A stretch of DNA of 64,000 nucleotides from Corynebacterium capitovis DSM 44611 (GCF_030440535.1 NZ_CP047117.1:744001-808000); one strand, 5' to 3'. Shown: positions 17,362 through 27,374, counted from the stretch's first letter. Notes: generated by a model from the letters alone, not told the origin. Translations and numbers: made by a program.

Positions 17362-17611
17362 GAGTTTCTCCTTGTTTGAAAGCGGGTTAGAAGCGGTTGT
17401 GAAGCGTGAGGATCAGACTGCCGTGCAACTCACCGGACGAGACAAAATCCGTACAATAGTGTCTAACACTACGAATTTGTTTCGTTCGTGATGTAGCTTA
17501 CGATACAACGATAACTGTAATGTACGGTACACACAGTATCCATCGATTTCGGTTATCTACCGACGCCCACCATCGACTCCCGAACGGCCCCAACCAGTAA
17601 GGAATGAGCCC
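17362..17611. promoter_or_regulatory. Divergent control region between fabG4-like and fadA-like operons
   Basis: AT-richer than its surroundings. It contains two adjoining inverted repeats with the same geometry: TAGTG-N5-CACTA at 17457-17471 and ACGAA-N5-TTCGT at 17471-17485. A TACAAT hexamer at 17452-17457, good as a -10 for the rightward genes, touches the first repeat. A short GTAC-G-GTAC element lies at 17522-17530. The arms fit a dimeric repressor such as the TetR-family regulators that commonly control fatty-acid operons in actinobacteria. No regulator gene is adjacent, so the binding protein is unknown. Confidence 0.6.
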
Positions 17612-18907
17612 GTGAATCAGCCCCGTAAGGTCGCCATTCTCGGCGGCAACCGCATCCCTTTCGCTCGCTCCAACAAGGAGTACGCGAACGCCTCCAATCA
17701 GGACATGCTTACTTCCGCCCTTGACGGTCTGGTTGCCCGGTATGGGCTGCAGGATGAGCGTTTAGGCCAGGTGGTGGGTGGCGCCGTGCTGAAGCACGCG
17801 CGTGACTTCAACCTCGTCCGCGAGTCCGTTATCGGTTCGGCGCTGTCCTCCACGACCCCTGCGTTCGATCTGCAGCACGCCTGCGGTACCTCCCTGACCT
17901 CCGCGATTCAGGTCGCTGACGCGATCGCCCTGGGACGGATCGAATCGGGCATCGGCTGCGGTTCCGACACGACGTCGGATGCGCCACTCGCGGTCAACGA
18001 CGAGCTGCGCAAGACACTTATCAAGGCCTCGCAGGCCAAAAAGCCCATCGACCAGCTCAAGCTGTTTGGCTCCGTGCGTCCCAGCCACCTTGTACCGGAT
18101 CAGCCTCGCAACGGTGAGCCCCGCACGGGCCTGTCCATGGGCGAGCACGCCGCCATCACAGCCCGGGAATTCGATGTCTCCCGCGTGGCGCAGGATGAGT
18201 TGGCTGTCGCTTCCCACCGGAACCTCGCGGCGGCCTACGACGAGGGCTTCTTCGACGACCTGCTCACCCCGTACCTCGGCGTGCAGCGCGACACCAACTT
18301 GCGTCCCGATTCCAGCGTAGAGAAGCTCTCCACTCTCAAGCCCGTCTTCGGCAAGAAGGACGCCATCCAGCACGGCGGCACGGCCACGATGACAGCGGGC
18401 AATTCAACCCCGCTTACCGACGGTGCCGCGGCGGTCCTTCTCGGTTCCGAAGAGTGGGCCGCATCCCACGGTCTTGAGCCGCTGGCCTACGTTGTCGATT
18501 CCGAGATCGCGGCGGTGGACTTCGTGGGCGGTCGCGACGGCCTGCTCATGGCCCCAACGTACGCGGTGCCCCGCCTCCTGGAGCGCAACGGGCTTACTTT
18601 GCAAGACTTCGACTACTACGAGATCCACGAGGCCTTCGCCTCCCAGGTACTTGCCACTCTAGCCGCGTGGGAAGACGACACCTACTGCCACGACCGCCTC
18701 GGGCTTGACGGGGCGCTTGGCTCCATCGATCGCTCAAAGCTCAACGTAAAAGGCTCGTCTCTAGCCGCCGGCCACCCGTTTGCAGCGACAGGGGCGCGCA
18801 TTCTCGCTACCGCAGCCAAGGTTCTCGCCCTCAATGGCGGTGGCCGCACACTCATCTCCGTGTGCGCCGCCGGCGGGCAAGGTGTCGTCGCCATCATCGA
18901 ACGTTAA
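17612..18907 (+). CDS. Acetyl-CoA C-acyltransferase (FadA2-like thiolase)
   Basis: 431 residues from GTG, with AAGGA 10-14 nt before it. Thiolase landmarks are the nucleophile Cys91 in LQHACGTS, the His in GHPFAATGARI and the second Cys in SVCAAGGQG near the C-terminus. It cleaves or forms 3-ketoacyl-CoA. Its length and position opposite fabG4 correspond to mycobacterial FadA2 (Rv0243). The acyl-CoA oxidase gene follows after 30 bp, so this half of the module could carry first and last steps of beta-oxidation while the divergent half carries hydratase and reductase. Confidence 0.9.
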   Translation: MNQPRKVAILGGNRIPFARSNKEYANASNQDMLTSALDGLVARYGLQDERLGQVVGGAVLKHARDFNLVRESVIGSALSSTTPAFDLQHACGTSLTSAIQVADAIALGRIESGIGCGSDTTSDAPLAVNDELRKTLIKASQAKKPIDQLKLFGSVRPSHLVPDQPRNGEPRTGLSMGEHAAITAREFDVSRVAQDELAVASHRNLAAAYDEGFFDDLLTPYLGVQRDTNLRPDSSVEKLSTLKPVFGKKDAIQHGGTATMTAGNSTPLTDGAAAVLLGSEEWAASHGLEPLAYVVDSEIAAVDFVGGRDGLLMAPTYAVPRLLERNGLTLQDFDYYEIHEAFASQVLATLAAWEDDTYCHDRLGLDGALGSIDRSKLNVKGSSLAAGHPFAATGARILATAAKVLALNGGGRTLISVCAAGGQGVVAIIER

Positions 18908-18937
18908 TCCCGGGATAAGTCGAAAGGAATACCCACT

Positions 18938-21013
18938 ATGTCAACTCCCACGAATACCGAAAACCGCGGGTCTGCCGTCGACGTCACCGACGCAGCCGGT
19001 GCCCGGGCTGAAGCGAAGCCCGAGGCCAACCGCCCGGCCACCCTGCCGGGGACCCCGGATCCTTCCGCCGTCGAGGACCTGGCTGCCGTCCTAGACGGCA
19101 ACTACGCCGACATTAAGAACGGCTTGCGCCTCTTCTTGAACGACCCCGATCTCCTCCCCCCGGTGGAGGGCACCCTGGACGAATTGCGCGCCTACAACCT
19201 CGGACTGGTCGAGAAAGTGGCCCAAGCAGGACGCATCCAGGACTCCTTCTCGCCACTAAACGGTGGCAAAGGCCAGGTTGCCGCGGGCGTGTCTTCCCTT
19301 GAGCTGCTCGCCCAAGTGAACAACTCTCTGTGCATTAAGTCGGGTGTTCAGTTCGGTCTGTGGGGCGGCGCCGTTGACGCGCTGGGCACGGAGCGGCACG
19401 TTGAGTTTGCCCGAGGCGCGATGGACCTGTCCATGCTGGGTTGCTTCGCCATGACAGAAATCGGCCATGGCTCAAACGTTCAACACATCGAAACGACCGC
19501 GACCTACGACCCGGAGACCCAAGAGTTCATTATTAACTCCCCGAACCCCGGCTCGAAAAAGGCGTACATCGGTAACGCGGCTCGTGACGGACGCTGGGCT
19601 GCTGTTTTCGCACAGCTTCACACCCCGGACTCGGATGAGTCGAAAGGCGTGCACTGCTTCGTCGTTCGCATCCGGGAAGATGACGGATCCCCCGTCGAGG
19701 GCGTGACAACCTCCGACCACGGCCACAAAGGCGGTCTGCTCGGCGTGGACAATGGCATGCTGGAGTTCGACCACGTCCGCGTCCCACGCGAGCGCCTGCT
19801 CAACCGCTTCGCGGATGTCGCCGAGGACGGCACCTACTACTCGCCGATTGAGTCGCCGAACCGCCGCTTCTTCACCATGCTAGCCACGCTGGTGCGCGGG
19901 CGCCTGGGTGTTGGCGCCTCCGCAGCGGGGGCGACCCGCGCCGGCTTGGCTATTGCGGTTAAGTACGCCAATATCCGCCGTCAGTTCGAAGCGGAGACGA
20001 TCGGGCAAGAGTCCCGCCTCATTGACTACCGCGTTCACCGCCGCCGCCTCCTCATCCCCCTCGCGCGCTCGTACGCCCTGGCTGCTTTCCAAAACCAGCT
20101 GTTGGACCGCTTTCAGGCGCAGACCAACGCGATTTCCGCCGGCGACTGGGATCAAACGAACCCGACCAAGGAGCAGGACCGGGCAAGCCGCGAGACGGAA
20201 TCCCTTGCCGCTATTTTCAAATCGACGGCTTCGACCCACGCCAATCGGACCCTGCAGGAATGCCGCGAGGCCTGCGGCGGTGCAGGGTATATGACGGAGA
20301 ACCTGCTGACGACATTCCGTTCGGACGTCGACGTCTTCACCACCTTCGAAGGTGACGACACGATCTTGCGCCAGCTCGTGGGCAAGAACCTGCTGACGGC
20401 CTACAGCTGGGACGTGGCCGAGCTTTCCCCGTTCGGGATGGCGAAGTTCGTGGCCGGCAATATCGGCGACATTCTCACCCGTCGCTCCGGTATCGCGGCC
20501 AGCGTCCAGTCCCTGCAGGATCGTGTGACGGGCACCGGTTCGCTTTTCGACGCCGAAACGCAGTTGCGCATCGTCCAGACCCGCGAAGAGCAGGTGCTCA
20601 ACTCCCTGGTCCGCAGGGTGCAGGTGGCGCGCAAGATGGAGCGTTCTGAGGCGGCCAAGGTCATCGACCGTTCCCAGGACCACCTCCTCGAGGCCGCGAT
20701 TTCCTATGGTGACCGGATGATGGTCCAAGCTATGCTCAATGCGGAGAACTCGCTTCCCGAGGGCTCCTCAGCCCGGCAGGTCTACGAGCAGGTGCGCCAC
20801 CTGTTTGTGCTCGACACCATCGTCCGCAATGCGGACTGGTACCTCGACCACAACGTGCTCTCCGGCGGGCGCGTCAAGGCCGCCAAGGCCGCGATCAACG
20901 ACCTCGTTGACTCGCTCGGGCCCTGGTCGGAAGTCCTCGTTGACGCCTTCAAGATCCCAGAGGTCGTGCTCGAGCGACCCATGATGGTCAACGGCGGGAC
21001 CGATAGGAGCTAA
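18938..21013 (+). CDS. Acyl-CoA oxidase/dehydrogenase family protein (ACOX-type)
   Basis: 691 residues, longer than simple acyl-CoA dehydrogenases (about 380) and near the 660 of ACOX enzymes. The FAD-binding motif FAMTEIGHGSNV with ETTATYDPETQEFIINSP (about residues 168-205) and the C-terminal FTTFEGDDTILRQL, holding the catalytic Glu, are oxidase-type signatures. It would introduce the 2,3 double bond in acyl-CoA, probably passing electrons to oxygen. The first 40 residues are a low-complexity Ala/Pro/Thr extension. A strong terminator follows. Whether electrons go to oxygen or to ETF cannot be read from sequence. Confidence 0.85.
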   Translation: MSTPTNTENRGSAVDVTDAAGARAEAKPEANRPATLPGTPDPSAVEDLAAVLDGNYADIKNGLRLFLNDPDLLPPVEGTLDELRAYNLGLVEKVAQAGRIQDSFSPLNGGKGQVAAGVSSLELLAQVNNSLCIKSGVQFGLWGGAVDALGTERHVEFARGAMDLSMLGCFAMTEIGHGSNVQHIETTATYDPETQEFIINSPNPGSKKAYIGNAARDGRWAAVFAQLHTPDSDESKGVHCFVVRIREDDGSPVEGVTTSDHGHKGGLLGVDNGMLEFDHVRVPRERLLNRFADVAEDGTYYSPIESPNRRFFTMLATLVRGRLGVGASAAGATRAGLAIAVKYANIRRQFEAETIGQESRLIDYRVHRRRLLIPLARSYALAAFQNQLLDRFQAQTNAISAGDWDQTNPTKEQDRASRETESLAAIFKSTASTHANRTLQECREACGGAGYMTENLLTTFRSDVDVFTTFEGDDTILRQLVGKNLLTAYSWDVAELSPFGMAKFVAGNIGDILTRRSGIAASVQSLQDRVTGTGSLFDAETQLRIVQTREEQVLNSLVRRVQVARKMERSEAAKVIDRSQDHLLEAAISYGDRMMVQAMLNAENSLPEGSSARQVYEQVRHLFVLDTIVRNADWYLDHNVLSGGRVKAAKAAINDLVDSLGPWSEVLVDAFKIPEVVLERPMMVNGGTDRS

Positions 21014-21033
21014 GAGGCCACGCTTGACGACGG

Positions 21034-21063
21034 TGCCCCGCGTCCCTTAAGGGAGGCGGGGCA
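21034..21063. terminator. Bidirectional-looking terminator between the oxidase gene and lipA
   Basis: TGCCCCGC (21034-21041) pairs perfectly with GCGGGGCA (21056-21063), enclosing an inner CCCTTAAGGG palindrome. It lies 20 bp after the oxidase stop and 25 bp from the end of convergent lipA. There is no long T-run on either side, so efficiency as an intrinsic terminator is uncertain. Confidence 0.65.
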
Positions 21064-21088
21064 CTGGCGCGTCGGCAAGCAGCTGCTT

Positions 21089-22132
21089 CTAGCGGGTCAC
21101 CACCGGCGTCTCTTTCGATGGCCCGTACTTGTTAAGAAGGGTCGAGGCCTCCTGGGCGGTGTCACCCTGCGAGGTTTCGGCGAGGTGCCTGAGGTTGTCT
21201 GGCAGCTCCCGCCCGCGGCTCGCCATAGCCTCCACGTAGAGCTTGCCTGCGCGGTAAGACGAGCGCACGAGCGGGCCGGACATGACGGCGCCAAAGCCCA
21301 TCTCGTAGGCCGCGTCGCGGTACTCGATGAATTCCTCCGGCTTGACCCATCTTTCGATCGGGTGGTACATCGGCCCGGGACGCAGGTACTGCGTGATGGT
21401 GATGATGTCGGTGCCTGCATCGGCGAGGTCGCGGAGAGACTCGAGCACCTCCTCTCGCGTCTCACCCATGCCGAGGATGAGGTTGGATTTGGTGATCAAC
21501 CCGAAATCTCGCGCTTGGCGGATAACGTCAAGGGAACGGTCGTAGCGGAAGGCCGGCCGGATGCGGCGGAAAATGCGCGGCACGGTCTCGACGTTGTGGG
21601 CGAAAACTTCTGGACGAGCCTCAAAGACCTCCTGCAGCAAATCGGCCTTGCCCGAGAAGTCCGGGGTGAGGTTTTCCACGCCGGTGTTGGGGTTAAGCTC
21701 GTGGATCTTGCGGACCACCTCGGCGTACAGCCACGCGCCCTCGTCCTCGAGGTCATCACGGGTCACGCCCGTGATCGTGGAGTAGTTCAACTGCATTTCC
21801 TGGACGGACTCGGCAACGCGCTGGGGCTCGCCGCGGTCCAGCGGCTCGGGCTTCGCTGAGTTGATCTGGCAGAAGTCGCACCGGCGCGAGCAGTTCGCGC
21901 CGCCGATAAGGAAGGTGGCTTCGCGCGATTCCCAGCACTCGTGGATGTTGGGACACCCGGCTTCTTGGCACACCGTGTGAAGGGAAGCGCCCTTGACCTT
22001 GCGTTTCAAGTCCTCGTACTGAGGCCCCGTCTTAACGGCGTTGCGGATCCACCGCGGCTTTTGTTCGATCGGGGTTTCGGCGTTGCGCTTCTCAATGCGA
22101 AGCAGCTTGCGGCCTTCAGGTGCAACAGTCAC
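21089..22132 (-). CDS. lipA: Lipoyl synthase
   Basis: 347-residue radical-SAM enzyme that inserts two sulfurs into octanoyl groups on lipoyl domains. Both cysteine sets are present: C-x4-C-x5-C in [12 protein letters not shown] (about residues 55-66) for the auxiliary cluster, and C-x3-C-x2-C in CSRRCDFC (about 82-89) for the SAM cluster. It follows lipB by 74 bp on the same strand and ends the gcvPTH-lipBA run. Targets encoded here are GcvH and the three-lipoyl E2. Confidence 0.97.
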   Translation of the reverse strand: MTVAPEGRKLLRIEKRNAETPIEQKPRWIRNAVKTGPQYEDLKRKVKGASLHTVCQEAGCPNIHECWESREATFLIGGANCSRRCDFCQINSAKPEPLDRGEPQRVAESVQEMQLNYSTITGVTRDDLEDEGAWLYAEVVRKIHELNPNTGVENLTPDFSGKADLLQEVFEARPEVFAHNVETVPRIFRRIRPAFRYDRSLDVIRQARDFGLITKSNLILGMGETREEVLESLRDLADAGTDIITITQYLRPGPMYHPIERWVKPEEFIEYRDAAYEMGFGAVMSGPLVRSSYRAGKLYVEAMASRGRELPDNLRHLAETSQGDTAQEASTLLNKYGPSKETPVVTR

Positions 22133-22206
22133 ACGTCCACCGTAGTGAACGTGTCACACAGTGTCGAGGGTCACCCCCCGCTTGTCACCACCGCCCGGGC
22201 GGCGTC

Positions 22207-22989
22207 CTATTGAGCCGCCTTGCGCAAGCCCTTCGACGGGTCCGGCGCCGAAGCGAAGGTGTGGTCGGCCACCGCGAGCGTGCCGGCAAGGGCAGAGTCC
22301 AGCGCGGGGAGAAGGGGTCGCGCTATATCGTCCGGAGTGACCTCGCGGCCCAGCTCGAGGCTCAGGGTGGACACGTCAGCGTCGTCGATCCCGCAAGCGA
22401 CGATGTGCTCGTACGCCTCAAGGCTGTTATTGCAGTTGATCGCTAGACCGTGCATCGTGACGCCGCGGGTGACGCGGATCCCGATGGCGGCAAGCTTGCG
22501 GTCCCGGCGCGGGGCTGCCGGGTCCGCGGCCAGTGTGGTGTGGGGTACCCACACCCCGGAGCGGCCGTCGATCCGCCCCGCCGTGGGAACTCCGACGGCT
22601 CGTACGGCCTCAATAATCGCCTCCTCGAGCCGGCGCACGTAGTCCACGACGTCAACCGGGTCGGCGAGCTTGATGATGGGATAGACCACGAGCTGGCCCT
22701 CCCCGTGCCAGGTGATGCGCCCCCCGCGGTCCACCGTCACGACCGTGGAGCCATCCTGAGGCAAATCGGACGGCTGCGTGCGCTTGCCCGCGGTGTAGGT
22801 TGATGGGTGCTCGAGGACGAGCACGGTGTCACCAATCTCGTCGCGCCCGCGTTGCTTGGCCAGCTCGGCCTGCAGGCGCCACGCCTCCTCGTAGTCTATG
22901 AGCCCCAGCTCGCGCACCGATATGGGAGCGGCTGAGGATCGGATCGAGGCGTCGGCTGGAAAGAAAGGGTCGCGAGGGGCGGAGGACAT
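22207..22989 (-). CDS. lipB: Octanoyl-(acyl-carrier-protein):protein N-octanoyltransferase
   Basis: 260 residues. The LipB landmarks are [17 protein letters not shown], the catalytic lysine in the [10 protein letters not shown] segment and the acyl-accepting Cys in [13 protein letters not shown]. It moves octanoate from ACP to lipoyl-domain lysines, the step before LipA. It is about 30 residues longer than E. coli LipB, with a Ser/Ala/Asp-rich N-terminal extension; the chosen start is the first ATG after gcvH and an internal start is possible. gcvH ends 20 bp upstream. Confidence 0.95.
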   Translation of the reverse strand: MSSAPRDPFFPADASIRSSAAPISVRELGLIDYEEAWRLQAELAKQRGRDEIGDTVLVLEHPSTYTAGKRTQPSDLPQDGSTVVTVDRGGRITWHGEGQLVVYPIIKLADPVDVVDYVRRLEEAIIEAVRAVGVPTAGRIDGRSGVWVPHTTLAADPAAPRRDRKLAAIGIRVTRGVTMHGLAINCNNSLEAYEHIVACGIDDADVSTLSLELGREVTPDDIARPLLPALDSALAGTLAVADHTFASAPDPSKGLRKAAQ

Positions 22990-23009
22990 GCCCCAACTTT
23001 ACCCTGCCG

Positions 23010-23396
23010 TCAAATCCCGTTGGCTTCGGCGTACTCCGCCGCGCTAAGCAGGGGCCCGACCTCGTCAACCTGGACCTCGTAGAGCCAGCCGGCGTCGAAC
23101 GGGTCGGAATTGATGAGCTCGAAGTTGCCGTCGATCTCCTCGTTGACTGCCGTCACGGTTCCGGTCACGGGAGAGTACAGGTCGGAGACGGACTTGGTGG
23201 ATTCGATTTCGCCGCAGGTCTCTCCCGCGGTGACGGTGTCACCCACCTGGGGTAGGTCGGCGAAGACGACCTCCCCAAGCCGGTCCGCTGCGACGGAGGT
23301 GATGCCCACGCGCACTGTCGCACCGACGGCAGCCTCGGCAGCGGTGTTGATCCACTCGTGGTCCTCGGAGTAAGAGAAAGAGTCCGGCAGTGTCAT
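23010..23396 (-). CDS. gcvH: Glycine cleavage system H protein
   Basis: 128 residues, standard length. The lipoylation motif ETCGEIESTKSVSDLYSP carries Lys about 68, which is lipoylated by LipB/LipA encoded just downstream. The protein shuttles the aminomethyl group between GcvP and GcvT. It begins 2 bp after the gcvT stop, so translation is probably coupled. Confidence 0.96.
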   Translation of the reverse strand: MTLPDSFSYSEDHEWINTAAEAAVGATVRVGITSVAADRLGEVVFADLPQVGDTVTAGETCGEIESTKSVSDLYSPVTGTVTAVNEEIDGNFELINSDPFDAGWLYEVQVDEVGPLLSAAEYAEANGI

Positions 23397-23398
23397 GG

Positions 23399-24478
23399 TT
23401 ACGCGTCCTTTCGTTTGTAAAACGGGGTCTGACTAATCCTAAACGGGTAGCGGCGTCCGCGGATGTCAACGTCGACGTCAGTTCCGACGTCAGCGTGGGC
23501 AGGATCAACGTGGGCGAGCGCGACGGGGTGGCCGAGCGTGGGGGAGGGCTGGCCGGAGGTCACGACACCGATGCGCTGGTCCCCGAGGAAGATTTCCGAC
23601 CCCTCGCGTGCAGCGCGCCGCTGCTCGGAGGTGAGGCCCGCGATGACCGTGCGCGGCTCCCGACCGGAAAGGGCGCTTTTGCCCACGAAGTCACCCTCTT
23701 TCTTCTGGAACGCCCGAGACATGCCCGCCTCGACCGGCGTGATGTCCTTCGTCAGCTCGTGGCCGTATAAGGGCATGGAGGCTTCCAACCGGAGGGAGTC
23801 ACGCGCAGCGAGACCGCAGGGGATGCCAGAACCGATCACCGCCTCCCACACCGCGGGAGTGTCGGCGAATGACGCGAAGAGTTCGAATCCGTCCTCACCG
23901 GTGTAACCGGTGCGGGCTACGAGCACGCTCACGTCGCCTGTACCGGTGCGCATCGTCATTTCCGCGGCGGAGTAGTAGCTCAGGTCGGCGGGGGAGGCGT
24001 CGAGAAGAGGCTCGATGACCTCACACGCCCGGGGCCCTTGGACCGCAACGAGACCGGTTTCTTCACTTTGATTGCGCAATTCGACATCGAAGCCCGTCGC
24101 CCGCGCCCGGAACGCCTGCCACACGGTGTCGGTGTTGGCTGCGTTGGGCACGACGAGGAAGCGCTCGTCTGCGAGCCGGTAGGTGATGAGGTCGTCGAGA
24201 ATGCCGCCATCCTCGGCGACAATCATTGAGTACTTTGCCTTGCCCACCTTCAGGTTGGCCATGGGGGAGATGAGGCAGTAATCCAGAAACGCGGCTGCAT
24301 CTGGTCCGCTCACGGAGATGTCACCCATATGGGATAGATCGAAGATACCGACGTCATTGCGCACGGCGCGGTGTTCTTCGAGTTCGGAGCCGTACTTGAG
24401 GGGCATGGTCCAACCACCGAAGTCGGTGAACGACGCACCGAGCGCCTCGTGGGCGGACAAAAGGGGAGATTCTGGCAT
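23399..24478 (-). CDS. gcvT: Glycine cleavage system T protein (aminomethyltransferase)
   Basis: 359 residues. It transfers the one-carbon unit from the H protein to tetrahydrofolate, releasing ammonia. Family features are FGGWTMPLKYGS near the N-terminus, DLSHMGDISVSGPDA (about 48-62) and RTGYTGEDGFELF (about 188-200) for folate binding. It lies 10 bp after gcvP and directly before gcvH, in the order gcvP-T-H. C. glutamicum is generally described as lacking this system, while C. jeikeium-type species have gcvPTH with lipBA, as here. Confidence 0.96.
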   Translation of the reverse strand: MPESPLLSAHEALGASFTDFGGWTMPLKYGSELEEHRAVRNDVGIFDLSHMGDISVSGPDAAAFLDYCLISPMANLKVGKAKYSMIVAEDGGILDDLITYRLADERFLVVPNAANTDTVWQAFRARATGFDVELRNQSEETGLVAVQGPRACEVIEPLLDASPADLSYYSAAEMTMRTGTGDVSVLVARTGYTGEDGFELFASFADTPAVWEAVIGSGIPCGLAARDSLRLEASMPLYGHELTKDITPVEAGMSRAFQKKEGDFVGKSALSGREPRTVIAGLTSEQRRAAREGSEIFLGDQRIGVVTSGQPSPTLGHPVALAHVDPAHADVGTDVDVDIRGRRYPFRISQTPFYKRKDA

Positions 24479-24488
24479 GGGTGTTGTC

Positions 24489-27374
24489 CTACTTCTTGTT
24501 TTCTTCCGTCGCGGTCACATCGTTCTCTTCAACCGGCTGCGGCGTGATGTCGAACGCCTCCGGTGGCGGACACGCGCACACGAGGTTGCGGTCACCGAAT
24601 GCCTCGTCGATGCGCCGTACCGGGGGAAAGTACTTGTCGTGGCGCAAACTGGGGACGGGGTAGGCGGCCTGTTCGCGGCTGAACTCGTACGGCCACTCCG
24701 TCCGCGAGACACTGAGCGCGGTGTACGGCGCGTTGTGGATGACGGATGTGTCGTAGTCCACGGAGCCGTCGGCAATCTCTTGTGCCTCGGCGCGGATGCT
24801 GCGCATTGCCTCCACGAAGCGCTTGAGCTCTCCCAGGTCTTCGGACTCGGTCGGCTCGACCATGAGCGTACCGGCGACGGGGAAAGCCAGCGTCGGGGCG
24901 TGGAAACCGTAGTCTACGAGGCGCTTCGCCACATCGGTGGCGGTCACCCCGGTTTCTTTGGCAATGCCGTTGAGGTCCAGGATGCACTCGTGACCAACCA
25001 GGCCATGTTCACCTGTGTACAGGACCGGGTAGTCCTCACCGAGCTCGTGAGCCAGGTAGTTCGCGCCCAGCACCGCGCGCTCGGTGGCCTGGCGCAACCC
25101 ATCAGCTCCGCTCATCGCGATGTAGGCCCAGGAAATCGGCAGCACGCCCGCCGAGCCGTAGGTTGTCGACGCGACGGGCACACCCCGGTCTACGGGGGTT
25201 TCCGTGGTTGCGTCCTCGCGGGTTTGCTGAGGATCGGAGGGGAGGAAGGGAACAAGGTGCTCGGCCACCCCGATGGGACCGACCCCGGGCCCGCCTCCCC
25301 CGTGGGGGATGGTGAACGTCTTGTGCAGGTTCAGGTGGCTGACGTCTCCGCCGAAGTCGCCCGGGCGGGCAATCCCCGTCAGCGCGTTCATGTTCGCGCC
25401 GTCGATGTAGACCTGGCCGCCGGCGGCGTGCACCTTCTCCGAGACGGTCTGCACTGTGTCCTCGTACACGCCGTGTGTCGACGGGTACGTGAGCATGATG
25501 GCGGCTACGCGCTCGCCGTATTCCTCCAGCTTCGCGTCAAGATCGGCCAGGTCAATGGAGCCATCGTCGGCCGTCTTTACAACTGCCACGCGGAGGTTCG
25601 CAAGGGTCGCGGAGGCGGCATTCGTCCCGTGCGCCGACGCCGGAATGAGGCAGATGTCACGCCCGATCTCGCCCCTGGACAGGTGGTAGCGACGGATAGC
25701 CAGTAGCCCCGCGAGCTCGCCCATGGCACCCGAGTTCGGTTGCAGCGAGACGGCGGCGTACCCGGTGAGTTCCACGAGCCATTCGGTCAGCTCATTGATC
25801 AGCTCGCGCCAACCGGCCGTGTACTCATCCGGCGTGAAGGGGTGGACATCGGCGAATCCGGGCCACGTGATTGCTTCCAGTCCTGCGGTGGGGTTGAGCT
25901 TCATCGTGCACGAACCGAGCGGGATCATCGTGCGATCAAGCGCGAGGTCCTTATCGCCCAGCTTGCGGATGTAGCGCATCATCTGGGTTTCCGAATGGAC
26001 CTCGTTGAACACCTCATGGGTGAGGAAATCGGTGCTGCGGGCCAGCTCGGGCAGACGGTCTTCCGCCGACTCCGCCACGCTCGCCCCGAAACCGCCGACG
26101 AGGGCGGCGAGGTCGGCCTCCTCGGTGTTTTCACCGAAGCTGACCACCACGGTGTCGGCGCCGACACCACGAACGAGGTAGCCTTCCCGGGCCAAGGCGT
26201 CCTTGATCTCCGCGGCGCGACCCGGCACATCCACGGCGACGGTATCGAAGAAGCGGTCGTACTTGACAGTGCCCACGCGGGCCTCGCTTATCGACGCCGC
26301 GAACCGCGCTGCATAACCATGCGCCGTTCGCGCGATCTCCCTGAGCCCATCCGGGCCGTGGTAGACCGCGTACATCGAAGCGGTCACCGCGAGCAATGCC
26401 TGGGCCGTGCAGATATTGGACGTGGCCCGCTCGCGGCGGATGTGTTGCTCCCTCGTCTGCAGCGCGAGGCGGTAGGCGGGGTAGCCTTCCGCGTCAACGG
26501 ACACGCCGACGATGCGGCCTGGGATTTGGCGCTTGAGCTTGTCCGAGACGGTCATGTACGCGGCGTGAGGACCGCCGTAAAACAGTGGGACGCCGAAGCG
26601 CTGCGTCGTGCCCACGGCGATATCGGCTCCGAGCTCACCCGGCGATTCGAGAAGTGTCAACGCCAGAATGTCGGCGTCAACGGTGACAAGGCCGCCGCGC
26701 TCGTGGACGGCCTCGATGACGGGGCGCGGATCGACGGCATCGCCCTCCGTGCCGGGGTACGCCACGACGGCACCGACGATGTCATCGCCGACGACCGGCT
26801 GCGCGATGTCGATCACCTCAACTTCGAGGTCGATCGCGCGAGCACGTTCGGCGCTCACCGCGAGGACCTGCGGGTGGAGGCGGGCGTCGAGAAGAACCCT
26901 GCGGCCCTTCTTCACGGCCCGCGACATGAGGCCGACGGCCTCCGCGGCGGCCGAAGCTTCGTCGAGAAGCGATGCGTTGGAGACAGGTAAGCCGGTGAGG
27001 TCTTCCACCATCGTTTGGAAGTTGAGGAGGGCTTCGAGCCGCCCCTGGGAGATCTCGGGCTGGTACGGGGTGTACGCGGTGTACCAGCCTGCGTCTTCAA
27101 CGATGCCCCGGCGGATCACGGGCGGTGTGATCGTGGAAGAAAAACCCTGGCCGTGGAAGGCTTTGAGCACCGTATTTTTGCTGGCGAGTTCTCGCAAACG
27201 GCCCTGCGCCTGGGCCTCCGTGAGAGGAGCGGGCAACGAGATCTCAGTAGAGGCTTTGATGCCGGGGGGCATGGCCGCAGATACTAGGTCGGTCGCACTG
27301 TTGTAACCCAGGACCGCGAGCATCTCGCGCTGCTCTGACTGGTCCGGGCCGATGTGACGGGAGATGTAATCCAA
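24489..27374 (-). CDS. gcvP: Glycine dehydrogenase (decarboxylating), P protein
   Basis: 961-residue PLP enzyme, the length of the fused single-chain P protein. It decarboxylates glycine and loads the aminomethyl group on lipoyl-GcvH. The N-terminal DYISRHIGPD and the PLP lysine in HLNLHKTFTIPHGGGGPG (about residue 690) are diagnostic. It leads gcvPTH-lipBA. The 195 bp upstream carry a terminator for the E2 gene; I looked for a glycine riboswitch there and did not find its conserved sequence. Confidence 0.97.
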   Translation of the reverse strand: MDYISRHIGPDQSEQREMLAVLGYNSATDLVSAAMPPGIKASTEISLPAPLTEAQAQGRLRELASKNTVLKAFHGQGFSSTITPPVIRRGIVEDAGWYTAYTPYQPEISQGRLEALLNFQTMVEDLTGLPVSNASLLDEASAAAEAVGLMSRAVKKGRRVLLDARLHPQVLAVSAERARAIDLEVEVIDIAQPVVGDDIVGAVVAYPGTEGDAVDPRPVIEAVHERGGLVTVDADILALTLLESPGELGADIAVGTTQRFGVPLFYGGPHAAYMTVSDKLKRQIPGRIVGVSVDAEGYPAYRLALQTREQHIRRERATSNICTAQALLAVTASMYAVYHGPDGLREIARTAHGYAARFAASISEARVGTVKYDRFFDTVAVDVPGRAAEIKDALAREGYLVRGVGADTVVVSFGENTEEADLAALVGGFGASVAESAEDRLPELARSTDFLTHEVFNEVHSETQMMRYIRKLGDKDLALDRTMIPLGSCTMKLNPTAGLEAITWPGFADVHPFTPDEYTAGWRELINELTEWLVELTGYAAVSLQPNSGAMGELAGLLAIRRYHLSRGEIGRDICLIPASAHGTNAASATLANLRVAVVKTADDGSIDLADLDAKLEEYGERVAAIMLTYPSTHGVYEDTVQTVSEKVHAAGGQVYIDGANMNALTGIARPGDFGGDVSHLNLHKTFTIPHGGGGPGVGPIGVAEHLVPFLPSDPQQTREDATTETPVDRGVPVASTTYGSAGVLPISWAYIAMSGADGLRQATERAVLGANYLAHELGEDYPVLYTGEHGLVGHECILDLNGIAKETGVTATDVAKRLVDYGFHAPTLAFPVAGTLMVEPTESEDLGELKRFVEAMRSIRAEAQEIADGSVDYDTSVIHNAPYTALSVSRTEWPYEFSREQAAYPVPSLRHDKYFPPVRRIDEAFGDRNLVCACPPPEAFDITPQPVEENDVTATEENKK

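Noticed and set aside
22140-22160. CRP/GlxR-like GTGA-N5-TCAC near lipA
   Set aside because: The spacer is 5, not 6, and it lies within the lipB-lipA junction of an operon.
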